NCBI GenBank assembly: GCA_905235335.1
Contig: CAJOKZ010000033.1
Location: 1 to 52,690 of the forward strand
DNA length: 52,690 bases
Reading direction: 5' to 3'
Source of the DNA: an uncultured Succiniclasticum sp.
Lineage (GTDB): Bacteria > Bacillota > Negativicutes > Acidaminococcales > Acidaminococcaceae
Shown: one piece after another, positions 1 to 8,568 of the stretch
Layout of the letters: each line of letters begins with the position of its first letter
Numbering within the stretch: the first letter of the stretch is position 1
Program-made: the position numbers and the translations under genes
Notes under the pieces: model-generated
Seen by the model: the letters and a program-made list of their open reading frames with translations, nothing else
Told to the model about the DNA's origin: nothing
Database searches by the model: none

Positions 1-231
1 GCCTGTCAACAAAAATCAAAACTTTTTATAAAACAAAGCCTGTTTTTTTTTAAATTGTACATTAAGTAACAAGTTTTAAGCCTGTTTCAGTTTAGAGCAT
101 AAAAATTCTTCCTGCGATTTTTCGGTTAAACACCGCATCCCATTTGCGAAGAAATTTTTTGCGCTGTGCATCACATTGCCGCAGAAATCTTTGGTTATCA
201 TTGCCTTGCATCAGATTGAATACAAAGCGTT

Positions 232-882
232 TCACTGCAAGCGCCCGAACGGCTGCTTTAACCGGTATTCCTCCGGAATATGGTCATCCCTGCTCCAGTC
301 CGTGACCACCGCATGTCCCGCTTCATCTATCGCAATAATGTTCAGCGCCCCGTTAGTAATGGGATGCTGCCACACATCATCCAGGGAAAACCCACCCACA
401 GTCAGCAAAATGCTGCTGATGCACATCATGTGAGAAACGACGAGCACGGTCCCACCCCGGTTTGCTTCCGCGATTTTCCAAAAAGCGGCCATGGCCCGGT
501 CCCGGGTTTCCCCATATGTCTCCGCACCCCGCAGACATATCCGGCTTGGCCGGGTTCGCCATACATCATACATTCCCGGATATTTTTCATCAATCTCCGA
601 AACAAGCAGCCCTTCCCATTCGCCCACACACATCTCCCGCAACCCTTCTTCGGTATAAACCGGGATGTTACGTTGGTCCCGTATGATGGCAGCCGTTTCC
701 ACGGCGCGTTGCAAGGGGCTGGTGTAAATGGCGGTGAGTTGTGCGCCGGACAGGCCGGCTTTCGCAAACCCCGCCTGATGCCTGCCGGTTTCGTTCAGCG
801 GTATATCGGAGCTTCCCTGGAAACGGTGGAGCACGTTCCAATCGGTTTCCCCATGCCTCACTAAAATAATTGTAGTTGTCAT
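232..882 (-). CDS. Histidine phosphatase family protein (phosphoglycerate mutase-like)
   Basis: A 216-residue cytosolic protein of the histidine phosphatase superfamily. The phosphohistidine motif RHGE is at residues 9-12, followed by the usual YTSPLQRA segment with its phosphate-binding Arg near residue 58. The acid-base Glu lies in the GEWEG segment and the second catalytic His in VVSHM near residue 150. These features fit alpha-ribazole phosphatase (CobC-like) or a broad phosphomonoesterase. No cobalamin genes are nearby, so the substrate cannot be assigned. No strong ribosome binding site precedes the ATG, so the start rests on the position of the RHG motif. It is convergent with nothing and divergent from the exported protein at 1055. 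Confidence 0.85.
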   Translation of the reverse strand: MTTTIILVRHGETDWNVLHRFQGSSDIPLNETGRHQAGFAKAGLSGAQLTAIYTSPLQRAVETAAIIRDQRNIPVYTEEGLREMCVGEWEGLLVSEIDEKYPGMYDVWRTRPSRICLRGAETYGETRDRAMAAFWKIAEANRGGTVLVVSHMMCISSILLTVGGFSLDDVWQHPITNGALNIIAIDEAGHAVVTDWSRDDHIPEEYRLKQPFGRLQ

Positions 883-991
883 AATTGTTTTACTTTGATT
901 AGGTTAAAAAACCACTGAATAATCGGTCTGTGCGAACAAATCCATTGAATGATCGCTTCTAAAATTTTACAATTTCGCTACATCTCGGTTG

Positions 992-1013
992 TATAATATG
1001 TTATACTAACATA
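992..1013 (+). promoter_or_regulatory. Candidate -10 box with overlapping palindrome
   Basis: A TATAAT hexamer at 992-997 is followed directly by the perfect palindrome TATGTTA-tac-TAACATA at 997-1013, about 40 bp before the start codon at 1055. No good -35 is seen at the standard spacing. The arrangement suggests an operator at the transcription start of the exported protein, but this is inference. Confidence 0.4.
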
Positions 1014-1054
1014 ACATGAAGTGAATTATACTGGCACATCTGCAGGAGAACGAC

Positions 1055-1801
1055 ATGAAAAAATTTTTAACACTGATTCTTTCGCTGATTTTAATGAGTT
1101 TAAGCCTGACAGCCTTCGCGGGCTGGAACGACAGGGATATTGTAGAGCGAATCCGTGCGGTAGGAAACACCCCGGCATCCCAGAAAAAAGAGGATAAAAT
1201 TTTCAGCCAGCGGTTAAAGGAAGCCGAAACAGCCCGCGCCAGAGAAAAGGTGGAAGCGGCTCAAGGCTACCGCACCGTGACGCGGCGCCCCGTAGTTGCC
1301 ATCGTCTACGAAAACAACGCCAAAACCAAATACGATAACACCATTGATAAAAAGCTGTTTGAATATCTGGACGCCGCCCTGCCGGCAAGAACCTACGACC
1401 TGGTTGATGGCACACCGTACAAGACAAGGCTGGCAGAAACCGGCATCGAAGACATTGCGGACGCAGAACGCGCTGACATCATTGATGTGCTGTCTGACAG
1501 CGACTTGGATTTTTTCCTATATCTCGGCGTAGGCCCGGTTACGGTAAAAGATAAAAGCAGCCTTCTTGCGGCAGGCAAACGGGCAAACTCTACCATCCCC
1601 TTCCGCATTATCGATATTCAAAACAACAAATATATTTACACAAAAACTTATACGGAAGCAGCCCAGACTACTTCAGCCATCGGAAGCGTGGGAAGCAAAT
1701 CCGTCACACTGGAAATCATGACGAGGGTTGGTAAGCAGATTCAGGAAGCTATCGAAACAAGGCTCCCGAAAACTGTTTCCTATACTGAGTATCTAAAATA
1801 A
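1055..1801 (+). CDS. Exported protein of unknown function
   Basis: A 248-residue protein with a clear Sec signal peptide: MKK, then a Leu-rich hydrophobic core, then a cleavage site after AFA near residue 22. The mature part is hydrophilic and rich in Lys, Glu and Arg at its start, then mixed alpha/beta in character, with no transmembrane segment. I do not recognise a family. The middle segment (VVAIVYENNAKT, later DFFLYLGVGPV) suggests a periplasmic fold of the kind found in small outer-membrane-associated Negativicutes proteins. AGGAG lies 6 nt before the ATG, which supports the start. It is a single-gene unit with its own promoter region and terminator. Confidence 0.8.
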   Translation: MKKFLTLILSLILMSLSLTAFAGWNDRDIVERIRAVGNTPASQKKEDKIFSQRLKEAETARAREKVEAAQGYRTVTRRPVVAIVYENNAKTKYDNTIDKKLFEYLDAALPARTYDLVDGTPYKTRLAETGIEDIADAERADIIDVLSDSDLDFFLYLGVGPVTVKDKSSLLAAGKRANSTIPFRIIDIQNNKYIYTKTYTEAAQTTSAIGSVGSKSVTLEIMTRVGKQIQEAIETRLPKTVSYTEYLK

Positions 1802-1872
1802 AAGTACCCCCACCTATGACATCAAGAGAATTCTTGCGAATTCACTTAAACCGAATACCGTATTAAGCTAAA

Positions 1873-1915
1873 TCGTCCCGGTTCTGTAGAAAAATCCCCG
1901 GGACGATTTCTGTTT
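1873..1915 (+). terminator. Intrinsic terminator after the exported protein
   Basis: The stem CGTCCCGG/CCGGGACG at 1873-1904 is followed by a T-rich stretch (atttctgttttt). It ends transcription of the gene that stops at 1801. Confidence 0.75.
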
Positions 1916-1994
1916 TTCATTATGTTTATGTTACATCCTGGATATGTACAGAAAGATTTTCATCAATCCGTCTGCGTTTCCGGTTCCTGCAGGT

Positions 1995-3188
1995 TCATGC
2001 CTTCACCGCTTCGGCAAAAGCGCGGCCGTACTGGCGGCACATTTCCCTATTCGTTTCATCCGGCACCCACTGGCAGCGGATGCCGTCGTTCACGATGGCA
2101 AAGCCCGCCCCCTGCAGCAGTCCGGTGATCTGCTTCACTGCCTCGCCGCTCCAGCCGTAGCTGCCAAATGCCGCAGCTTTTTTGTTTTTGAACTTCAGGC
2201 CCCTGACAAGTTCCATGATTCCGCCGATGGAAAAGGCATACCCGTAATTGATCGTCGGCGAACCCACAAGGATAGCTTTGGATTTGAATATTTCCGTGGT
2301 AATATCGCTTTTATCCTCTGTCGCTGCGTTCATCAGTTTGATCACTATGTCCGGATCCGCCTGACGGATGCCCTCCGCAATGCATTCTGCCATGTGCCGG
2401 GTGGATTCCCACATGGTATCATACACCAGTGTGATCTGGTTCTCCTGATAGTTATCCGCCCACTTCCGGTAAGTCTCCACGATCTGCATGGGGTTATCCC
2501 GCCAAATGATGCCGTGGCTGGGGCAGATCATATCCACCGGCACGTTCATGGCCAGGATCTCCTTGATCTTGCGCGTGACCATGGGGCTGTACGGGTTCAG
2601 GATATTCACATAATATTTCATGGCCTCGCTGTACACCGCATGGGAGTCCGCCTTATCATTGAACATCTCCTCGCTGGCAAAATGCTGGCCGAACCCGTCA
2701 TTACTGAACAGGATGTTTTCACCGGTCATGTAGGTGAACATAGTATCCGGCCAGTGCAACATGGGCGCCTCGATAAACACCAGCGTATGGTCCCCCAGGT
2801 CCAGTGTGTCTCCGGTTTTCACATTGACAAAATTCCAGTCCTGATGGTAATGCCCCCGGATGATCCCCTCGCCTTTTTTCGTGCAGTAGATGGGAACGTC
2901 AGGGATTTCTTTCATAAGGGCAGGCAAAGCGCCGCTGTGGTCGATCTCGTTGTGGTTCATGATCACGTAATCAATCTGTTTCAAATCGATCACGGTTTTC
3001 AGGTTGGTTACATATTCCTCATCATAGGGTTTCCAGCAGGTGTCAATGAGCGCCGTCTTTTGATCCCGCACCAGATAGGAATTGTAGGAAGACCCTTTAT
3101 AAGTCGACAGCTCATGTCCGTGGAAATAGACCAGTTCCCAGTCGGTCTTGCCAACCCATGTAACTTTTTCGGTAATTTTCTTTGCCAT
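1995..3188 (-). CDS. Flavodiiron protein (A-type flavoprotein, FprA/NorV family)
   Basis: A 397-residue cytosolic enzyme that reduces O2 to water and/or NO to N2O through a non-heme diiron site and FMN. The N-terminal metallo-beta-lactamase-like domain (about 1-250) carries the diiron ligands H79-x-E81-x-D83-H84, a His in APMLHWP, an Asp in NDGFGQH and a His in CPSHGI. The C-terminal flavodoxin domain (about 255-397) starts at ITLVYDTMWEST. The length matches the family. AAAGGAG precedes the start. It lies downstream of the carboxyltransferase gene on the same strand. A role in oxygen or NO protection in a strict anaerobe is established for the family; whether O2 or NO is preferred cannot be read from sequence. 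Confidence 0.95.
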   Translation of the reverse strand: MAKKITEKVTWVGKTDWELVYFHGHELSTYKGSSYNSYLVRDQKTALIDTCWKPYDEEYVTNLKTVIDLKQIDYVIMNHNEIDHSGALPALMKEIPDVPIYCTKKGEGIIRGHYHQDWNFVNVKTGDTLDLGDHTLVFIEAPMLHWPDTMFTYMTGENILFSNDGFGQHFASEEMFNDKADSHAVYSEAMKYYVNILNPYSPMVTRKIKEILAMNVPVDMICPSHGIIWRDNPMQIVETYRKWADNYQENQITLVYDTMWESTRHMAECIAEGIRQADPDIVIKLMNAATEDKSDITTEIFKSKAILVGSPTINYGYAFSIGGIMELVRGLKFKNKKAAAFGSYGWSGEAVKQITGLLQGAGFAIVNDGIRCQWVPDETNREMCRQYGRAFAEAVKA

Positions 3189-3325
3189 GATGGGCTCCTT
3201 TCAAGATTTACCTGTCGAAAACACGAATGATAATACAGTACCGGACAAAAAGATGGGCAAATAGAGTGCATGCGGAACCGTCCCATGATTCTTTCACAGA
3301 CAGACGGTGTGGATACGGGCCGTCA

Positions 3326-4675
3326 TTATCTGTGGCTGCGGAAATAGCTCAGCGCAACTTCCGGGAACAGCGCATAGGACAGCACATCCTCTGTGCTGAG
3401 TCCGGGGAATCCCGCTTCATCCAGCCTGTCCCGCATGGCGAAAAGTTGGGGTTTGATATCATCGGCAGGACGGTGGTCGATCACCGGTTCATCACCGATG
3501 GCCTGCTTCTTCACTTCTTGATTGATGGGGCCGGGAGTCTTCCCGTAGCGGCCGCGGATCAGCTCCTTGACTTCCCGCGGGATCATCTTATAACGTCCCA
3601 TGGCCACGTTCATCACAGCCATGGAACCGACAATCTGGCTGGTCGGGGTGACCAGCGGCGGATAGCCCAGGTCTTTGCGCACCTGCGGCATCTCCTTCAG
3701 CACATCATCCAGTTTATCTTCAATGCCCATACCGGCCATCTGGTTACGAAGGTTGGACAACATACCGCCCGGGATCTGGTAGATCAGGACCTTGGGATTC
3801 AGGTCAAAGTTTGCATTCACATGGAATTCATGGATGATTTTTGTCTTGACTCCGGAAAAATATTCTGCCAGTTCATTTAGCTGCATCAGGTCCAGCCCGG
3901 TAGACCGCGGGCCTTCCGCCACCGTCGCCACCATGGCCTCCGTACTGGGCTGGCTGGTAGTTCCGGAAAATGGGGACAACGCCGTATCAATGATATCCAC
4001 GCCAGCTTCCGCCGCTTTCAGCGCCGTCATATGACCCAGACCGGTGGTGCAGTGGTTATGCAGCTCCAGCGGAACCTCCAGTTCCTTTTTCAGCTGTTTC
4101 ACAAGGGTCTCGGCCGCATAGGGGGTCAAAAGCCCTGCCATGTCCTTGATACAGATGGAGTCAGCTCCCATCTGGACCATTTCTTTGGCCAGCTGCAGAA
4201 AGTCCTGCGGTTTATGGTAGGGACTGGTGGTATAGACCAGCGCGCCCTGCATATGGGCGCCCGCTTCTTTCCCTGCCCTGAACGAGGTCTCCAGGTTGCG
4301 GGTATCGTTCAGCGCATCAAACACGCGGATTATGGACACACCGTTTTCCACACTCTTTTTAATAAACTCACTTACTATATCGTCAGCATAATGGTTATAG
4401 CCTAACAGGTTCTGCCCCCGCAGCAACATCTGGATGGGGGTTTTGGGCATACGGTGGCGCAAGATCCGAAGCCGGCTCCAGGGATCTTCATCCAAAAAAC
4501 GCAGGCAGGCGTCAAAAGTGGCCCCGCCCCAGGCTTCTATCGCATGATATCCCACATCGTCCAGTTTCTCCAGGACGGGAATCATATCCTGTACCCGCAT
4601 CCGGGTCGCTACCAAAGACTGCGGGCCGTCCCGCAATACTGTCTCCGTAATTTTCAGTGGTTTTACCTCTGCCAT
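3326..4675 (-). CDS. Carboxyltransferase subunit (oxaloacetate decarboxylase alpha / pyruvate carboxylase subunit B type), no biotin domain
   Basis: A 449-residue TIM-barrel carboxyltransferase. Seen in the sequence: the metal-site motif RDGPQS near residue 15, the Lys of ICIKDMAG that is carbamylated in this family, and the metal-binding LHNHC. The C-terminal half is the conserved PYC_OADA region. Full oxaloacetate decarboxylase alpha chains have about 590 residues and end in a biotinyl domain with an MKM motif. This protein stops before that domain, so the biotin carrier must be a separate polypeptide not in the window. It may therefore belong to a transcarboxylase or a Na+-pumping decarboxylase. 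It starts 69 nt after leuA with no terminator between, so it may be co-transcribed from the leuA T-box promoter. The GGAG box lies about 12 nt before the ATG, which is long. Confidence 0.88.
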   Translation of the reverse strand: MAEVKPLKITETVLRDGPQSLVATRMRVQDMIPVLEKLDDVGYHAIEAWGGATFDACLRFLDEDPWSRLRILRHRMPKTPIQMLLRGQNLLGYNHYADDIVSEFIKKSVENGVSIIRVFDALNDTRNLETSFRAGKEAGAHMQGALVYTTSPYHKPQDFLQLAKEMVQMGADSICIKDMAGLLTPYAAETLVKQLKKELEVPLELHNHCTTGLGHMTALKAAEAGVDIIDTALSPFSGTTSQPSTEAMVATVAEGPRSTGLDLMQLNELAEYFSGVKTKIIHEFHVNANFDLNPKVLIYQIPGGMLSNLRNQMAGMGIEDKLDDVLKEMPQVRKDLGYPPLVTPTSQIVGSMAVMNVAMGRYKMIPREVKELIRGRYGKTPGPINQEVKKQAIGDEPVIDHRPADDIKPQLFAMRDRLDEAGFPGLSTEDVLSYALFPEVALSYFRSHR

Positions 4676-4744
4676 GTTATTGCATGTCTCCTTTTTCTAA
4701 AGTCATCTATCGTCCGGGCTGCGCGTTAAAACACCGTTATCCCG

Positions 4745-6442
4745 TTATGCCTTTTTCCGTTCCGCGCGGTTGATCGCGCACAGGATACCCAACAGGGAGG
4801 CCACGACGATACCGCTGTGTATCCCCACGCCAAAGATATGGCCCCCGTCCGGCTTTTCCAGCTCAATATAGCAGATAGCCTTGGCGTCCGAACCGCTGCT
4901 GATGGCATGTTCGTCATAGTTGATGAACTTGTAGCCACTCACGCCAACCTTGGCAAGGGCGTTGAAGAACGCGTCGATAGGACCGTTGCCCCGGCCCGTC
5001 ACATCCACATGTTCCCCGTCGATGCCGATGACCCCGGTAAAGATCGTGGGGTTGTCATTATCTGCGGAAGACTGTTTCAGATATACAAAATGGCGTTCCA
5101 GCAGTTCATATTTTCCTTTCAGGTCAACGAACTCTTTATTGAACAGGTCCACAATCTGGAATTCATTCAGCTCATCGCCGTAAGCATCCGCCGCGGCTTT
5201 GACAACATCGCCGAATTCCGGCTGCATGGCCTTGGGCATACGGTAGCCCCGGGCCTGTTCCAGCACGAATGCGGCGCCGCCTTTGCCGGACTGGCTGTTG
5301 ATACGGATGATGGGGTCATACTGCCGGTTGATATCTGCCGGGTTGATGGGAAGGTAGGGAACCTCCCAGTACTCTGTGCCCGTATTTTTCATATAATCGA
5401 AGCCTTTTTTGATGGCGTCCTGATGGGATCCGGAAAACGCGGTGAATGCCAGCTGCCCTGCGTAAGGCTGTCTGGGCGGGATCTCCATCTTGGTGCATTC
5501 CTCAAACACCCGGCCCACGGCTAAAATGTCATGGAAATCCAGTTCCGGATCTACGCCCTGGGTGTACATATTCAGCGCCACCGTCACAATATCCAGGTTC
5601 CCGGTACGCTCCCCGTTTCCGAACAGGCAGCCTTCAATCCGTTCCGCCCCGGCCAGCAGCCCCAGCTCCGCACAGGCCACACCGGTGCCCCGGTCGTTAT
5701 GCGGATGGAGGCTGATGATGGCGGCTTCCCGGTCGGGAAGATGCTTGATAAAATATTCAATCTGGTCCGCATACGTATTGGGCGTGCACATCTCCACCGT
5801 AGCCGGCAGATTGATGATGACAGGGTTTTCCTTCGTAGCGCCCAGCGCCTCCATAACCTCATGGCAGATGCGGACGGCAAAATCCTGCTCCGTCCCGGTA
5901 TAACTTTCCGGAGAATATTCATACCGGATGTTCATACCGCTCCGGGCCACTTCCTCTTCCGTCAGCTTGCGGATCAGCTTCGCCCCTTCCACGGCGATAT
6001 CCACGATGCCGTCCATATCCTTTTGGAACACGATCTTGCGCTGCAGCGTGGATGTGGAATTATAAAAATGGATGATGACGTTTTTCGCGCCTTTGACCGC
6101 CTCAAACGTTTTATGAATCAGTTCCGGACGGGCCTGCACCAGCACCTGCAGGGCCACGTCATCCGGTACCAGGTTCTGCTCGATCAGGGTGCGGATAATT
6201 TCATATTCCGTATCAGAGGCAGACGGGAATCCGATTTCGATCTCCTTGAACCCGATGTCGATCAGGGTACGGAACATGCGCAGCTTTTCATGAAGCTGCA
6301 TAGGCGTTACCAGCGCCTGGTTCCCGTCCCGCAGGTCGACACTGCACCAGACAGGTGCTTTGTCAATAATACGGTTGGGCCACTCACGGTGTTCCAGGGG
6401 AATCTGTGCAAAGGGGATATACTTTTTGGCTGGCTTTTTCAT
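4745..6442 (-). CDS. leuA: 2-isopropylmalate synthase
   Basis: The first committed step of leucine synthesis: acetyl-CoA plus 2-oxoisovalerate gives 2-isopropylmalate. The protein has 565 residues, the length of the long LeuA form. The catalytic barrel shows VDLRDGNQAL (catalytic Arg and metal Asp), SLHPHNDRG (metal His pair) and GNGERTGN. A C-terminal leucine-binding LeuA dimer domain follows. The open frame extends further upstream into the T-box, but the ATG at 6442 is preceded by AGAGAGG at good distance and starts the conserved N terminus, so it is the real start. Expression is controlled by the upstream leucine T-box; feedback inhibition by leucine is expected for the family. The rest of the pathway (leuCDB) is 16 kb away. 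Confidence 0.95.
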   Translation of the reverse strand: MKKPAKKYIPFAQIPLEHREWPNRIIDKAPVWCSVDLRDGNQALVTPMQLHEKLRMFRTLIDIGFKEIEIGFPSASDTEYEIIRTLIEQNLVPDDVALQVLVQARPELIHKTFEAVKGAKNVIIHFYNSTSTLQRKIVFQKDMDGIVDIAVEGAKLIRKLTEEEVARSGMNIRYEYSPESYTGTEQDFAVRICHEVMEALGATKENPVIINLPATVEMCTPNTYADQIEYFIKHLPDREAAIISLHPHNDRGTGVACAELGLLAGAERIEGCLFGNGERTGNLDIVTVALNMYTQGVDPELDFHDILAVGRVFEECTKMEIPPRQPYAGQLAFTAFSGSHQDAIKKGFDYMKNTGTEYWEVPYLPINPADINRQYDPIIRINSQSGKGGAAFVLEQARGYRMPKAMQPEFGDVVKAAADAYGDELNEFQIVDLFNKEFVDLKGKYELLERHFVYLKQSSADNDNPTIFTGVIGIDGEHVDVTGRGNGPIDAFFNALAKVGVSGYKFINYDEHAISSGSDAKAICYIELEKPDGGHIFGVGIHSGIVVASLLGILCAINRAERKKA

Positions 6443-6542
6443 GATAATACCTCTCTTCTCTGAATTCATTGCAGATGCAGTTCCGGGGCTGCGGATTTTT
6501 CCCCTGCCGTTGCACCGCTGTGTTCCGCAGACTGCACCCGGC

Positions 6543-6836
6543 AAAATTAAAACCCCCGCCCCCATGTCCAATACAAGGGGCGAGGAAACATTTCTTCCAC
6601 GCTGTACCACCCTTTTTCAACCGGCATGGCCGGTCCTCTCAGCCTCCAACAAGGCTTTTACTTATAACGCAGCAATACGTCCTGCCCTACAGCAACTTCA
6701 GACAGGAAGCTCCGGAACCAGTCATACATACAGGCGTTGCCGCCGGTTCGCACCAGCCACCGGTTCTCTTGCGCATCGGTCCTGCATCTTTTTCCCTTCA
6801 CAGCTTTTAGGTGAAAAATGTTCAATTGTTATTTCC
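6543..6836 (-). promoter_or_regulatory. T-box leader of leuA (leucine specifier CUG)
   Basis: The T-box consensus AGGGTGGTACAGCGT is on the minus strand at 6599-6613. A terminator stem CGCCCC/GGGGCG at 6557-6582 is followed by a GGGGTTTTAATTTT run. Stem I contains GGTGGCTGGTGCGAACCGG, typical of the distal region. The likely specifier is CTG (Leu) at 6719-6721, placed five bases before a GGAG element. The same spacing gives CTC for leuC and TCC for serA, which supports the reading. Uncharged tRNA-Leu would stabilise the antiterminator and allow leuA expression. Confidence 0.93.
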
Positions 6837-6840
6837 AATG

Positions 6841-6869
6841 ATTATATCAATTCGTTTTCGATAAGTCAA
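6841..6869 (-). promoter_or_regulatory. Sigma-A promoter of the leuA T-box transcript
   Basis: On the minus strand TTGACT (6864-6869), a 17-bp spacer and a perfect TATAAT (6841-6846). The -35 box is part of the upstream 35-bp direct repeat copy. Confidence 0.85.
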
Positions 6870-6946
6870 ACTGAATTATTTGACATTATCACGAAGAACG
6901 GACAACGCTTGATTCGTTTTCGATAAGTCAAACTGAATTATTTGAC
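6850..6946. repeat. Two identical 35-bp direct repeats with internal palindrome
   Basis: The same 35 bp occurs at 6850-6884 and 6912-6946, with start points 62 bp apart. Each copy ends in the palindrome GTCAAA-n8-TTTGAC (6865-6884 and 6927-6946). Copy 1 supplies the -35 of the leftward leuA promoter and copy 2 the -35 of the rightward promoter, so both may be operators of one repressor. No regulator gene is adjacent. Confidence 0.85.
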
Positions 6947-6970
6947 CTATCGGAACTTTTTTCTTATAAT
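6942..6970 (+). promoter_or_regulatory. Sigma-A promoter of the CNNM/CBS gene
   Basis: TTGACC (6942-6947), a 17-bp spacer and TATAAT (6965-6970). It fires rightward towards the gene at 7105 and is divergent from the leuA promoter. Its -35 overlaps the right half of the second repeat. Confidence 0.82.
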
Positions 6971-7104
6971 GATAGGAAACAGAATAGGCTATGGAAAATT
7001 TTTCATTCCACCCCGTTCCCAGGTAGCGGAATATACACGGACCGGGCCGTGGCCTCGCCCGAAAGAAACACGGCAATCTCCTGCCGCAGGAAGGATTCGT
7101 TTTT

Positions 7105-8394
7105 ATGCTCGAGGAATACGATTTTTACAGTTATCTTGTCATACTTATTATTTTTTTGTGCGCATCCGCGTTCTATTCCGCTTCGGAGACGGCGCTCAGC
7201 AGTGTCAATGAGATACGGATCAAAAACCTTGCCCGGAATGGGAACAAGGATGCTGTCGGGATTCTAAATCTGCTTGACCATTTTGACGAAGTCCTTTCCA
7301 CCATCCTGGTGGGGAACAATATCGTCAATATCGGTACCGCTTCGATTGCCACCCTCATCTGCATCCATCTGGTCGGGAACAAAAACAGCATTTCCATCGC
7401 CACCACTGTAACTACTGTGGTTATCCTGATTTTCGGTGAAATTTCCCCGAAAAGCCTGGCCAAGGAAAATCCGGAACGGTTCCTGCTATCCACCCATAAT
7501 CTGCTGTGGTGGAACACATGGCTGTTCACACCGTTTAATTACCTGTTCAAGCAGATTAAAACCTGGCTCAGCCAGAAAATCTCCGGCAAAAATACAGAAA
7601 ATTCGACCCTGACTGAAGCCGAACTGAAGGTAATGGTAGATGAAATTGAACAGGAAGGAATGATCACTGAAGATGAAAGCGACCTGATCAAGTCCGCCAT
7701 TGTGTTCAATGACATCCGGGTCAAGGAAATACTGACGCCCCGCGTAGATATGGTCGCCTGCAACATTACGGACAGCAATGCCGAGATCTACCGCCTGTTC
7801 ACCACCAATAATTTTACCCGCATCCCTGTCTATGACGCAGAAGAAAACACAATTATAGGATTGATTCATTTCAGGGATTTTTACAACTCATATTTGCGGG
7901 AGCCCAAATTCAATCTTAAGACCATTATTAAAAATATTGCTTATGTACACCGTTCCACCAGAATTGCCCTGCTGTTAAAAATTCTCCAGCGCAACAAACT
8001 CCAGATGGCTGCCGTCATCGACAGCTACGGAAGTGTTGCCGGGATTGTAACCATCGAGGATATTCTGGAAGAACTTGTCGGAGAGATCTGGGACGAGTAC
8101 GACAATGATATTTCTGTTTTCCATAAACTGGGAAACAACAAATATCTGGTTTCCTGCGACAGCAAGTCCCAAAACGCAAGCCTCCGCGACATGTTTGACT
8201 ACATGCATCTGGACTTTGACCTGTACGGGCTGGAGAACCAGTCCATCAGCGGCTGGGTCGTGGATTCCCTGGGACAGCTCCCGCAAAAAGACGATTCCTT
8301 CACCTGCCAGAACCTGCATGTGGAGGTCGCCAAAACAGAACAACACCGTCTGAAAAAGATCATCGTTACCGTTTTGCCGAAAGACCATGAATAA
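7105..8394 (+). CDS. CNNM/CorC-family transporter with CBS pair (hemolysin C-like)
   Basis: A 429-residue inner-membrane protein of the CNNM/CorC (HlyC) family, linked to Mg2+ or Co2+ efflux and homeostasis. The N-terminal DUF21/CNNM domain (about 1-190) has several hydrophobic helices and the conserved FYSASETALSS segment. The CBS pair follows (about 205-325; VKEILTPRVDMVACN starts the first, VAGIVTIEDILEELVGEIWDE ends the second). The C terminus (about 340-420) is the CorC_HlyC domain. AGGAAGG precedes the ATG. It is a single-gene unit with its own promoter and terminator, divergent from leuA. Its shared control region with leuA is unexplained. Confidence 0.92.
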   Translation: MLEEYDFYSYLVILIIFLCASAFYSASETALSSVNEIRIKNLARNGNKDAVGILNLLDHFDEVLSTILVGNNIVNIGTASIATLICIHLVGNKNSISIATTVTTVVILIFGEISPKSLAKENPERFLLSTHNLLWWNTWLFTPFNYLFKQIKTWLSQKISGKNTENSTLTEAELKVMVDEIEQEGMITEDESDLIKSAIVFNDIRVKEILTPRVDMVACNITDSNAEIYRLFTTNNFTRIPVYDAEENTIIGLIHFRDFYNSYLREPKFNLKTIIKNIAYVHRSTRIALLLKILQRNKLQMAAVIDSYGSVAGIVTIEDILEELVGEIWDEYDNDISVFHKLGNNKYLVSCDSKSQNASLRDMFDYMHLDFDLYGLENQSISGWVVDSLGQLPQKDDSFTCQNLHVEVAKTEQHRLKKIIVTVLPKDHE

Positions 8395-8401
8395 AAATAT
8401 T

Positions 8402-8429
8402 ACAGCCGCACTTCTGCGGCTGTTTTTTT
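8402..8429 (+). terminator. Intrinsic terminator of the CNNM/CBS gene
   Basis: ACAGCCGCA/TGCGGCTGT stem with a 4-nt loop at 8402-8423, followed by seven T. It starts 7 nt after the stop codon. Confidence 0.93.
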
Positions 8430-8568
8430 ATGCCCTGCATTTGGATTTGTCATGCGCTCACGCTTGCGGAAAGGCAATGGCCCAGGCAAACCATCGGAAG
8501 CGGTTGCCCATTGCATCGGATGAAATGTGCCGCTGCGGCAAACCAGGCATATAAAACAATGCCGGTCA

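Noticed and set aside
1944..3230. Long plus-strand open frame (428 codons) opposite the flavodiiron gene
   Set aside because: It is the antisense shadow of a clear flavodiiron protein with all metal ligands; its product is His/Phe/Pro-rich and matches no family.
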